Origin: Actinoplanes sp. TBRC 11911
GTDB lineage: Bacteria > Actinomycetota > Actinomycetes > Mycobacteriales > Micromonosporaceae
Length of the DNA: 64,000 nt
NCBI RefSeq assembly: GCF_012933445.1
Contig: NZ_JABBNC010000026.1
Location: 1-64,000 of the forward strand
Direction: 5' to 3'
Made by a program: the position numbers and the translations under genes. Shown here in pieces: positions 7,661-14,958 of the stretch (position 1 is its first letter; each line of letters opens with the position of its first letter). The notes beneath the pieces were generated by a model that was not told where the DNA came from, did no database searches, and saw only the letters and a program-made list of their open reading frames with translations.

Positions 7661-8655
7661 AGGTTCTGGTCAGCGGTGGCGCCGGGCTGATCGGACGGCA
7701 CACCGTGCGGCTGTTGCTGGCGCACGGGCAGTCGGTTGTCGTTCTGGACGATCTGCGCCTGGGAAAATACGACGAGCTTCCGGCCGGCGACGGGCTGGAA
7801 TTCCGGCAGGGCAGCGTCACCGATCGGGCCACGGTCTCGGCGGCTTTGCGGGACGTCGACGCCGTGATCCACCTCGCCGCCCCGTCGTCTTTTCTCATGT
7901 ACGAACAGGACGTCGTGGGCGCGACCATCGGTACCACGGCCTCCTTCGTCATCCTGCTGGAGGAAATGCGCCGTGCGGGCATCGGCAAGCTCGTTTACGC
8001 CAGCACCAGCGCCGTCTACGAGAGCAATCCCGTCCCGTACCGGGAAGGAATGCCTCTCTCCCCGCTGGACATGAAGGCGCTGTCCAAGAAATGGGGTGAG
8101 GAAGCCGCCCAGTACTACTCCGACCGGTACGGCATCCGGGCCGTGGGCCTGCGTCCGTTCAGCGTGTACGGGGTCGGGGAAAGCGCCAAGGCGGGATACG
8201 CGAACATCGTCACGCTGTTCGTCTGGGCGATGACGAACGGCTATCGCCCGGTGGTGTGGGGCGACGGACTGCAGACCCGCGACTATCTGTACGCCGCGGA
8301 CATGGCCGAGGCCCTGTGGCTGGCTCTGTGCAGCGACCTGCCGAGCCAGTGCTTCAACGCCGGCACCGGCATCGAGACCTCGTTCATCGAGGTCATCGCC
8401 ACGATCAATGAGGAGCTCGGCAGCTCCCTCGAGCCGCTGCACGTCGAGGTCCCCAGCGGGATCTACGCCCGCCGGCTCGTGGCGGACACGACACGCCAGC
8501 GCGACGTGCTCGGCTTCACGCCGCGGATCAGCCTGCGGGAGGGGATCCGCCGGCTGATCGCGGAGGCCAGGTCATTCGCCGACCGCGGCACCGACCTGGG
8601 CGTGCACCAGCATTTCTTCGAGCGGCTCGCGGCCGACAAGACGCTGCATCGTTAG
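7657..8655 (+). CDS. Extended-SDR NAD(P)-dependent epimerase/dehydratase, catalytic Tyr apparently absent
   Basis: A 332-residue nucleotide-sugar epimerase-like protein. It has the Rossmann motif GGAGLIG at residue 7, the NAD-binding Asp after VVVLDD, a VIHLAAPSS strand, and the STSAVYE segment with the active-site Ser/Thr. Where the family has YxxxK, this protein reads KALSK before KWGEE, so by manual alignment Lys replaces the catalytic Tyr. The downstream signature LRPFSVYG is intact. The start is fixed by the ATGA overlap with the HIT gene and the glycine motif. With HIT/GalT-like and kinase-like neighbours, a nucleotide-linked substrate is likely. The missing Tyr should be checked by alignment. 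Confidence 0.85.
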   Translation: MKVLVSGGAGLIGRHTVRLLLAHGQSVVVLDDLRLGKYDELPAGDGLEFRQGSVTDRATVSAALRDVDAVIHLAAPSSFLMYEQDVVGATIGTTASFVILLEEMRRAGIGKLVYASTSAVYESNPVPYREGMPLSPLDMKALSKKWGEEAAQYYSDRYGIRAVGLRPFSVYGVGESAKAGYANIVTLFVWAMTNGYRPVVWGDGLQTRDYLYAADMAEALWLALCSDLPSQCFNAGTGIETSFIEVIATINEELGSSLEPLHVEVPSGIYARRLVADTTRQRDVLGFTPRISLREGIRRLIAEARSFADRGTDLGVHQHFFERLAADKTLHR

Positions 8656-8659
8656 CCGC

Positions 8660-9013
8660 TCACCGGCATCGGCCGGCACGCCGGCAGCCGCTCTCGCCGG
8701 GCGGCGAGACGAGGACGATGCCGGCGCCGAAGCCACCCCGCTGGGCCCGCTTGGCCTGCCGCATCTGCTCAATCTCCGGTACACCCACGCCCAGCCACGA
8801 CGCGTAGGCGTGGATCACCTCGAGCACGTCGGCCAGCTCCTCCACGACCGACCGATCGTCGCGGGCGTCGGCGACCTCGTGCGCCTCCTCCACCAGCTTG
8901 TCCCGGAGGAGCAGCGGCAGCTCGTCCGAGCAGGCCACCCTGGTCTCGAACTCGGTGCCGTCGGCCCGCATGATCTCGGGGATCAAATCACGTACCAGTT
9001 TGCTGTCAGCCAT
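8660..9013 (-). CDS. MazG-like nucleoside triphosphate pyrophosphohydrolase
   Basis: A 117-residue all-helical pyrophosphohydrolase of the MazG/HisE-like superfamily, which cleaves NTPs to NMP and pyrophosphate. It starts with KLVRDLIPEI, and has the metal-binding pattern as LRDKLVEEAHEV followed by ELADVLEVIHA (ExxE...ExxD arrangement). The start at 9013 has GAGGAA 4-5 nt upstream. It is on the opposite strand between the epimerase (convergent, 4 nt apart) and the kinase-like gene (divergent, 131 nt). It could supply or remove nucleotides for the surrounding pathway, or serve general house-cleaning; position alone cannot decide. Confidence 0.82.
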   Translation of the reverse strand: MADSKLVRDLIPEIMRADGTEFETRVACSDELPLLLRDKLVEEAHEVADARDDRSVVEELADVLEVIHAYASWLGVGVPEIEQMRQAKRAQRGGFGAGIVLVSPPGESGCRRAGRCR

Positions 9014-9144
9014 GACTTCCTCGTCGCCGATTGCATTCGCCGCAGGATAAGTCATGGCGCGACGGATTGCACCACATCGTCCCATAAACGGCTTCGTGTT
9101 TGGCCCGGCTTCGCCCGTGACGCGAAGATGACCTTCAACGTCGC

Positions 9145-9843
9145 ATGTACGATCCGTTGATGAACGTCTGTTTCTCCGGCTACACGTCGGTGGGCAAAAC
9201 GACGCATTCGCTGCTGCTCGCCGAATCCCTCGGACTCACCTACGTGTCCGCGTCGGAGATCCTGCTCGACCGCCTGGGTGTGGAACGCGAAAGCGTGCAT
9301 CAGTCCCGGACGTGGTTCACCCGCTATGCGGAGTTCGGCGCGGCGCTGCAGTCCACCACCATCGACGCGGAGATCGACGCCGAGCTGGAACACCGGGCCC
9401 GCCACGACGACGGCGTCGTCTTCGACACCCGCTTTCTCCCGTGGCTGTCCGGTGACCGGCCCTTTCGCATCTGGCTGGCGTCGGACCTCGCGGCGCGCGC
9501 ACGCAAATGCCACGTCTCGATGGACGGCAGCGGACCGGGTCCGGTCGAGTGCGCGCGCGACGTGCAACGGCGCGACACCCTCGACGTCGAACGACTGCTG
9601 CACGCACACGGCGAGATCTTCGCACCCGACCGCGAATTCTTCGACGCGATCCTCGACAACGGAATGCTCATTCCGCAGGCGACTCGCGAATGCGCGGATC
9701 GCGGTATAGCCGTTTTCCACGAGTACGTCCTGGCCACCGTCAACGCGCTCGCCGGTGACACCGGGATGCTTTTCGCATTGTTCCGCGACGATCCGCGGGC
9801 GCGCGACATCGTCCGGTACGTGCGCGGCGTGGCGTTGCCATGA
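9145..9843 (+). CDS. P-loop nucleotide kinase (cytidylate-kinase-like)
   Basis: A 232-residue P-loop NTPase with Walker A GYTSVGKTT near residue 11 and a FDTRFLPWL strand at the position where archaeal-type cytidylate kinases carry their DxR nucleotide-binding motif. An Arg-rich lid region (DLAARARKC, then CARDVQRRDTLDVERL) supports a small-molecule phosphotransferase. It may phosphorylate a nucleotide or nucleoside-derived intermediate. A second ATG at 9160 (MNVCFSGY) is an equally possible start. Its stop overlaps the methyltransferase start (ATGA). Confident as a P-loop kinase-like protein; the substrate is inferred. Confidence 0.75.
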   Translation: MYDPLMNVCFSGYTSVGKTTHSLLLAESLGLTYVSASEILLDRLGVERESVHQSRTWFTRYAEFGAALQSTTIDAEIDAELEHRARHDDGVVFDTRFLPWLSGDRPFRIWLASDLAARARKCHVSMDGSGPGPVECARDVQRRDTLDVERLLHAHGEIFAPDREFFDAILDNGMLIPQATRECADRGIAVFHEYVLATVNALAGDTGMLFALFRDDPRARDIVRYVRGVALP

Positions 9844-11060
9844 CCGGGCCGCAGTGCCCGGACTGTGTACCCCGGCCGATACTCGCGGCGATGCCGCCCT
9901 TCGCCGTCGTGGCGCTGGATTCCGGGGCCATCGCCATCACCTCGGTGCGGTGCCCGCGGCACGGCGGCTTCGCCCGGCTGGCGGACCTGCCGGACGAGCA
10001 TCTCGACCGGGTGCGCTTCCTGCGCGGCATCATCAGCCACTTCCACCGGGACGAGGGCGTCGAGGCCGAGCTGTCGATCGAGGATGCGACCGGACCGGCC
10101 GGCGGATCACTGTGCCTGGTCTGCCTGCCCGATGCGACGGGTGCGCCGGCGACGGTGCCGGCCGGCGCCCTCGCCCTGCCGGAGGGCATCTACGACCTGC
10201 ACCGCGCGGCCGCCGACCGGAAATACACCTACGTGGAGCGCAAAACCATCGACGAGACGGTGAGCCCCGAGCGTGCCCAGCGCGAGCGCTGGCAGGGCTG
10301 GCTCGTATCCGCCGCCCCGCACCAGGCGGCCGCGCCCGGCTCCGGCGCCACGTTCCGCGGGTGGCTGCCGCGGCAGGACCGGTACGCCGGTTCCGACGAC
10401 GCCGGCGTCTGGACGATCGACTTCTTCCGGTCCGTACGGCGGACGAACCAGGCGGGCAGCGCCGCGGTGGCCGGGCCGTTCCTGCGGGAGTGGTCCGCCG
10501 CATCCGCGGGAGAGGGCGCGGTCCGCTTCGCCGGACACCTGCGAGGTTCCGGCCCGGCCGAGATCCTCGACGCCGGGTGCGGGCCGGCCGTGCACCACGC
10601 GGCCTTCGCCGAGCTCGGATTGCGGCCGACCGGAATCGATCTGTCGCCGGTGATGCTCGCGGCCGCGCGCACCCACAGCGGCGCCGCGCTGGTCCAGGGT
10701 GACGTCGGGGCGTTGCCGTTCCGGGACGGCCGTTTCGCCGGGGTCTGGCTGCGCGCGGTGCTGGTGCACGTGCCGCGCGCGCAACTGCCCGGCACCTTGC
10801 GCGAGGCCCGCCGGGTGCTGGCCGGCGACGGCACGCTCTACCTCAACCTCCAGCCGGGCCGGGGACTCACCCTGCGTCGTGAGGGCCGGACTTTCGTGTA
10901 TCACGACGAATCCGACGTGGTACGCCTGTGCCGATCCCTGGGCCTGCACGTGATCGACCGGTGGTCCGACTCGGTCGGCCACGGCTCCCTCGGCGACACC
11001 CGGGTCAAACAGTGGCGCCATCTCGTCCTGCGCGCGGCGGAAGGGGAAACGGACCGATGA
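9840..11060 (+). CDS. Class I SAM methyltransferase with Cys-containing N-terminal domain
   Basis: A 406-residue protein. The N-terminal ~200 residues have paired cysteines (CPDC at 6-9, then CPRHGG) that could bind Zn or Fe-S, followed by a region of no recognised family. The C-terminal half is a Rossmann methyltransferase: motif I EILDAGCGPA near residue 240, GIDLSPVMLAAA, QGDVGALPF and the ARRVLAGDGTLYL post-motif. It should move a methyl group from S-adenosylmethionine to an unknown acceptor. Start and stop overlap both neighbours by ATGA, so it is an internal gene of a tight operon. The modified substrate is likely the product of the upstream enzymes (inference). Confidence 0.8.
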   Translation: MTGPQCPDCVPRPILAAMPPFAVVALDSGAIAITSVRCPRHGGFARLADLPDEHLDRVRFLRGIISHFHRDEGVEAELSIEDATGPAGGSLCLVCLPDATGAPATVPAGALALPEGIYDLHRAAADRKYTYVERKTIDETVSPERAQRERWQGWLVSAAPHQAAAPGSGATFRGWLPRQDRYAGSDDAGVWTIDFFRSVRRTNQAGSAAVAGPFLREWSAASAGEGAVRFAGHLRGSGPAEILDAGCGPAVHHAAFAELGLRPTGIDLSPVMLAAARTHSGAALVQGDVGALPFRDGRFAGVWLRAVLVHVPRAQLPGTLREARRVLAGDGTLYLNLQPGRGLTLRREGRTFVYHDESDVVRLCRSLGLHVIDRWSDSVGHGSLGDTRVKQWRHLVLRAAEGETDR

Positions 11061-14000
11061 TCGAGTGGCCCGAGGAGTTCGCCGGTCTGCGCACCGCGAT
11101 CGCGGAACGCGCCGGCTATCAAGAACTGTCCATCGTGGAGCGGTTGAGCGGCGCGTCCGGCGCGGCGACCTTTCTCTGCCGCCCGGAGAGCACGATGGGC
11201 CGGCCCCACCATCTGGTCGTCAAGGCCGGCCCCGCCGCCCTCCTGCGGCAGGATCTCGACGGCCTGCGGCGGGCCCGGACGATGTTCCGGGACGCGGGAA
11301 CGATGCTGGACGACCACGTCGAGATCGACGGCCAGATAGCCATCCCGCTGGCCCTCGCGGGCAACCGCCCCGCCACCTTCGCGACATGGTTCGCCGGCGC
11401 GACGCTCGCGGAGGTCGAGGCCGTCGTCGACGACGTCCTGCTGCACACCCTGCGCCTGCCCGACCTCGCGCTGCAGCCGACGAACAAGAACGCCTTCGCC
11501 TGCCACACGCTGACCGAGCCGGAAAAGCTCGGCCGCCGGCTCGCCGACCTCGGCATCGACGGCTCCCGCCTCTGGCTGTGGTGGGCCCAGGCCACCGAAC
11601 GGTCGACCCGGCCGAGCGCCACCCGCCTCGCGCACGGCGACCTGCACGGCGGCAACATCCTCGTGTCGGACGGCGAGCCACGCACCCACGTCGTGGACTT
11701 CGCCGCCACCCGGCCCGCCCATTACCTCACCGATCTCGCCAAGCTCGAACGCGATATCTGGCTGCGGCTGTACCGCGGCGACGAGACCGACCGGGTCGCG
11801 GCGTGCGCCCGTCTCGCCGAGAGCTCCGTCCAGTCCGCCGAACCGGAGGAGAAGAAGGCTCTCGCGGCGCTGCGGCGCATCCAGGCGATCGCGGCGAAGT
11901 TCGCGCCGCCCGATCTGGACGGCGTCTGGGAGTACGAGGTGGCACTCGCGGCCCAGTTCATGTTCGCCGCGGGCAGCGTTCACCTCTCCCTGCCGGCGCG
12001 CCGGGCCGCCCTGGCCCGTGCCCATGCGCTCCGCCGCTCGCTGGAGTCGCGGGACGCCGACCTCAAACTCGACCGGGCCGTCGAGCGCCGCCTCCGGCGC
12101 AGAACGACACTGGCCCTGTTCGCGTACTCGTTCCTCCGGCTGGACCAGTTGCCCAACGGCGCCTGGGGCCGCACGGTGAACAACTGGATGGAGTCGCTGT
12201 GGGAGGGCGACCGGGGGACGATCACCCGGGACACCAACATCCGGAACAACGGCGGCACGGACATCCTCTGCGCCAACGTGATCAACCTGGTGGAGCACCT
12301 CCGGTTGACTCTGGATCGCCGCGAGGCCGCCGACCTTCTCCAGGACAATCGGGCGGTCGAGCGGGCCGGCAACAACATCGCCGCGCGGCGCGGCCCGCGC
12401 GGCGGCGTCGGCAGCAGGTCATCCGGGCGGGGGCATGCCGACGTACGCCTGCGGCACACCGTGATGGCCGTCCTGGCGCTGCTCCACGAGTGCGCGGGCA
12501 GCCTGAACGCGGGCGGGCGGCCGGACGCCGCCAAGCTGCTCGCCGAAGACCTGATCCGGGACATGCCGCTGTGGCGGCACGACACGAGCCACCTGTTCGG
12601 GTTCGCGATGGCCACCACGAAACTGATCGACGTGCTGGGCACCGACGTGGGCAGCAGCCTGCCCGACGCCGTCCGCGAGCAACTCCGCACGGCGCTGGAG
12701 GCCGCCCTGCCGGAGATGCTGGCCGCCCTGCACGCGGAGAACAGCGACGGCACGCTGCGGCCGAGACCGGAACCCCCGGAATCGGTCGAGCTCGGGCGCC
12801 CGTTCTTCTGGCCGTACAACAGTTTCTGGCGAATGGAACGGTCCGGCCTGCTGATGTATCTCCCGCTCGCCCTCGTCGACGGCGGCGCCAAGCTGGCGAC
12901 GCCGGTCGTCGAGCACCTCGGCGCCCGGATCGCCGGCTGCCTGCGCCAGCTGCTGCAGGAGATCAAGGCGCCGTTCGACCCGGTCGATCCCACCGCCAGC
13001 CTCATCCGCTACCACCGCGGGCCGGGGGCACGCCGCGACTGGGCGCTGAGCGCGGAGCTCGCCGGCCTGCTCGAGGCGCCGGCGATAGCGGACCTCATCG
13101 GCGCCGGCGACGAGGACGCCCGAGACCTCGAGACGAAGCGCCAGGCCCTGCGGTCGGCACTGGACGAGACGTACGACCAATATCTCGCCCAGCCGGAGTT
13201 GTTCCACCACACGCACGCCGCGTCCTTCTTCCGGATTCTCTGGTCGCTGCGCGACGTGGCACCGTCCGGCGCGCTGCTGCGCGCCTTGGACCTGGAAACC
13301 AACAAGACGATCCGCGGCGGCATCACCGAGGCCGAGCTCGACCGGCAGGTGGCGGCCATCCGCGCGTTGTCCGGCGCCACGGCGACCGACGTCGATCATG
13401 ACGCATTGGTGGCCCTGCTGGTCGACCAGCTGCAAAGCGGGTACTACACCGGCGAGCGTCAGCACTGGGGTGACCGGACCCTCGAGGCGTACACGGGCGA
13501 GGCGGCGTCGCGGTTCGCCGCGCTGTCCGCGGCGAATCATCTCCCGGTGGTGGAACGGATTCTGGAGAGCATGCTGGAATCGGTTCCCGACCGTGGCCGG
13601 CGTGCCCTGGACCTCGGCACCGGGACCGGCAGGCACGCGGCACTGCTGTCCCGGATGGGCTTCGACACCGACATCGTCGACCTGTCACCGGACATGCTCC
13701 GGATGGCCGCCGCCCGCCTCGGTGTCGAGCCGCCCGGCCCGGCGGACCTGCGGGCGCTGGACTTCGGCGACGGCACCTACGAGCTCATCGTCGCCGCCGA
13801 ATCGGTCGTGCACCTGACGTGCGAGGAGGCCGAGCGGGTGGCGGGCCGGATCCGCAAGCTGCTGCGGACGCACGGGGTGGCCTACTTCAGCTTCCAGGTC
13901 GGCAACAACGCGCTGGTCTCGTCCGACGGCCGTTTCTACGCCCACCACACCGAGCAATGCATCGGCGCGCTGCTGTCCGCCGCCGGGCTCAGGGCCGAGC

Positions 14001-14101
14001 TCACCATGCCGCGCCAGGTCGAGGCGTACGAGAAAAGCATGTATCCGACCCACTCCCGGTGGACCTGGCTGGACGTGTATTGCCGGGTCGCCACCCCCTA
14101 G
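11057..14101 (+). CDS. Kinase-like (APH fold) - helical domain - methyltransferase fusion
   Basis: A 1014-residue multidomain protein. Residues ~1-300 have an aminoglycoside-phosphotransferase-like kinase fold: a VVKAG strand for the ATP lysine, catalytic loop HGDLHGGN (H193, D195, N200) and the metal-binding Asp in VVDFAAT. Residues ~340-800 are a long alpha-helical region of unknown family, with motifs such as DTNIRNNGGTDILC, WRHDTSHLFGFA and FFWPYNSFWRMER, which may form a toroid. Residues ~830-1010 are a SAM methyltransferase (LDLGTGTGRHAALL). It could phosphorylate and methylate one substrate. The kinase part may resemble the domains reported as ternary-complex-associated phosphotransferases in conflict systems; this was not testable here. 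It is the last gene of the 7-14 kb block, with its start set by an ATGA overlap. Confidence 0.78.
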   Translation: MIEWPEEFAGLRTAIAERAGYQELSIVERLSGASGAATFLCRPESTMGRPHHLVVKAGPAALLRQDLDGLRRARTMFRDAGTMLDDHVEIDGQIAIPLALAGNRPATFATWFAGATLAEVEAVVDDVLLHTLRLPDLALQPTNKNAFACHTLTEPEKLGRRLADLGIDGSRLWLWWAQATERSTRPSATRLAHGDLHGGNILVSDGEPRTHVVDFAATRPAHYLTDLAKLERDIWLRLYRGDETDRVAACARLAESSVQSAEPEEKKALAALRRIQAIAAKFAPPDLDGVWEYEVALAAQFMFAAGSVHLSLPARRAALARAHALRRSLESRDADLKLDRAVERRLRRRTTLALFAYSFLRLDQLPNGAWGRTVNNWMESLWEGDRGTITRDTNIRNNGGTDILCANVINLVEHLRLTLDRREAADLLQDNRAVERAGNNIAARRGPRGGVGSRSSGRGHADVRLRHTVMAVLALLHECAGSLNAGGRPDAAKLLAEDLIRDMPLWRHDTSHLFGFAMATTKLIDVLGTDVGSSLPDAVREQLRTALEAALPEMLAALHAENSDGTLRPRPEPPESVELGRPFFWPYNSFWRMERSGLLMYLPLALVDGGAKLATPVVEHLGARIAGCLRQLLQEIKAPFDPVDPTASLIRYHRGPGARRDWALSAELAGLLEAPAIADLIGAGDEDARDLETKRQALRSALDETYDQYLAQPELFHHTHAASFFRILWSLRDVAPSGALLRALDLETNKTIRGGITEAELDRQVAAIRALSGATATDVDHDALVALLVDQLQSGYYTGERQHWGDRTLEAYTGEAASRFAALSAANHLPVVERILESMLESVPDRGRRALDLGTGTGRHAALLSRMGFDTDIVDLSPDMLRMAAARLGVEPPGPADLRALDFGDGTYELIVAAESVVHLTCEEAERVAGRIRKLLRTHGVAYFSFQVGNNALVSSDGRFYAHHTEQCIGALLSAAGLRAELTMPRQVEAYEKSMYPTHSRWTWLDVYCRVATP

Positions 14102-14113
14102 CGCCCGGGTGAC

Positions 14114-14135
14114 GCCCGGTCAGGCCCGGCCGGGC
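14114..14135. terminator. Possible bidirectional terminator between convergent genes
   Basis: GCCCGG (14114-14119) pairs with CCGGGC (14130-14135), and the loop contains further GC-rich self-complementary sequence. It lies in the 80-nt gap between the convergent fusion gene and PPK2 gene. GC-rich stems are frequent here by chance, so support is weak. Confidence 0.35.
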
Positions 14136-14181
14136 ACCACGACGGCATGCTGGCGAATCCCCGTAGCATCGCTGGTCCTTG

Positions 14182-14958
14182 TCAGAAAGGCGTCGGGATG
14201 CGACGCAGCGGCAGGTCCGGCTCACGGTAGCCGTTCGGCTTCTGTCGCTTGGGCAGCGTCACGTCACGGTGATGCAACGGTTTGTACGGCACGTTCGCCA
14301 GCAGATGGGTGATGATGTTGAGCCGGCCGCGCTTCTTGTCGTCGGTGTTGGCCACGTACCAGGGCGCCCACGCCGTGTCGGTGGTGCGGAACATCTCGTC
14401 GCGCGCGCGGGAGTAGTCGTACCAGCGGCTGTACGACTTCAGGTCCATGGCGGAGAGCTTCCAGATCTTGCGGGGGTCGTTGATGCGGCTTTCCAGGCGC
14501 AGGGTCTGCTGCTCGGGGCTGACCTCCAGCCAGTACTTCAGCAGCCGGACGCCGGAGTCCACGATGGCCCGTTCCACCTGCGGGACGGCCTCCAGGAACT
14601 GCTGGCTCTGCTCCTTCGTGCAGAAGCCCATGACCGGCTCGACCCCGGCGCGGTTGTACCAGCTGCGGTCGAAGATGACGACCTCACCGGCGGCGGGCAG
14701 GTGCGGGACGTACCGCTGCAGGTACATCTGGGACCGCTCCCGGTCGGTCGGGGTGGGCAGCGCGATGACCCGGAAGACCCGGGGGCTGACCCGTTCGGTG
14801 ATCGCCTTGATCGTGCCGCCCTTGCCGGCGGTGTCGCGGCCCTCGAACACGATGCAGATCTTCGCGCCCGACGTCTTGACCCATTCCTGCATCGCGACCA
14901 GCTCGCCGTGCAACGGGCGCAGCTCCCGCCGGTACTCTTTCAACTTCATCCGGCTCAC
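14182..14958 (-). CDS. ppk2: Polyphosphate kinase 2 (PPK2 class I-like), copy 1
   Basis: A 258-residue PPK2 that transfers phosphate between inorganic polyphosphate and nucleotides. Walker A FEGRDTAGKGG and the lid/Walker B VIFDRSWYNRAG are intact, as are the RYVPHLP and WKLSAMDL family segments. Its length matches single-domain class I enzymes, which usually phosphorylate ADP or GDP. The start is GTG 14958, because GGAGGGGAG lies just upstream; the ATG 9 nt further in is an alternative. It overlaps the end of the P-type ATPase gene by 4 nt and is the last gene of a PPK2-ATPase-PPK2 operon. The gene looks functional. Confidence 0.92.
   Translation of the reverse strand: MSRMKLKEYRRELRPLHGELVAMQEWVKTSGAKICIVFEGRDTAGKGGTIKAITERVSPRVFRVIALPTPTDRERSQMYLQRYVPHLPAAGEVVIFDRSWYNRAGVEPVMGFCTKEQSQQFLEAVPQVERAIVDSGVRLLKYWLEVSPEQQTLRLESRINDPRKIWKLSAMDLKSYSRWYDYSRARDEMFRTTDTAWAPWYVANTDDKKRGRLNIITHLLANVPYKPLHHRDVTLPKRQKPNGYREPDLPLRRIPTPF

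Noticed and set aside
10107..11021. Long minus-strand open frame opposite the methyltransferase gene
   Set aside because: It is a codon-position shadow of high-GC coding DNA, with Arg/Gly-rich text and no motif, while the plus strand has a clear methyltransferase.
11065..13401. 778-codon plus-strand open frame inside the kinase-methyltransferase gene
   Set aside because: Its translation is Arg/Pro/Gly low complexity, while the overlapping frame carries kinase and methyltransferase motifs.
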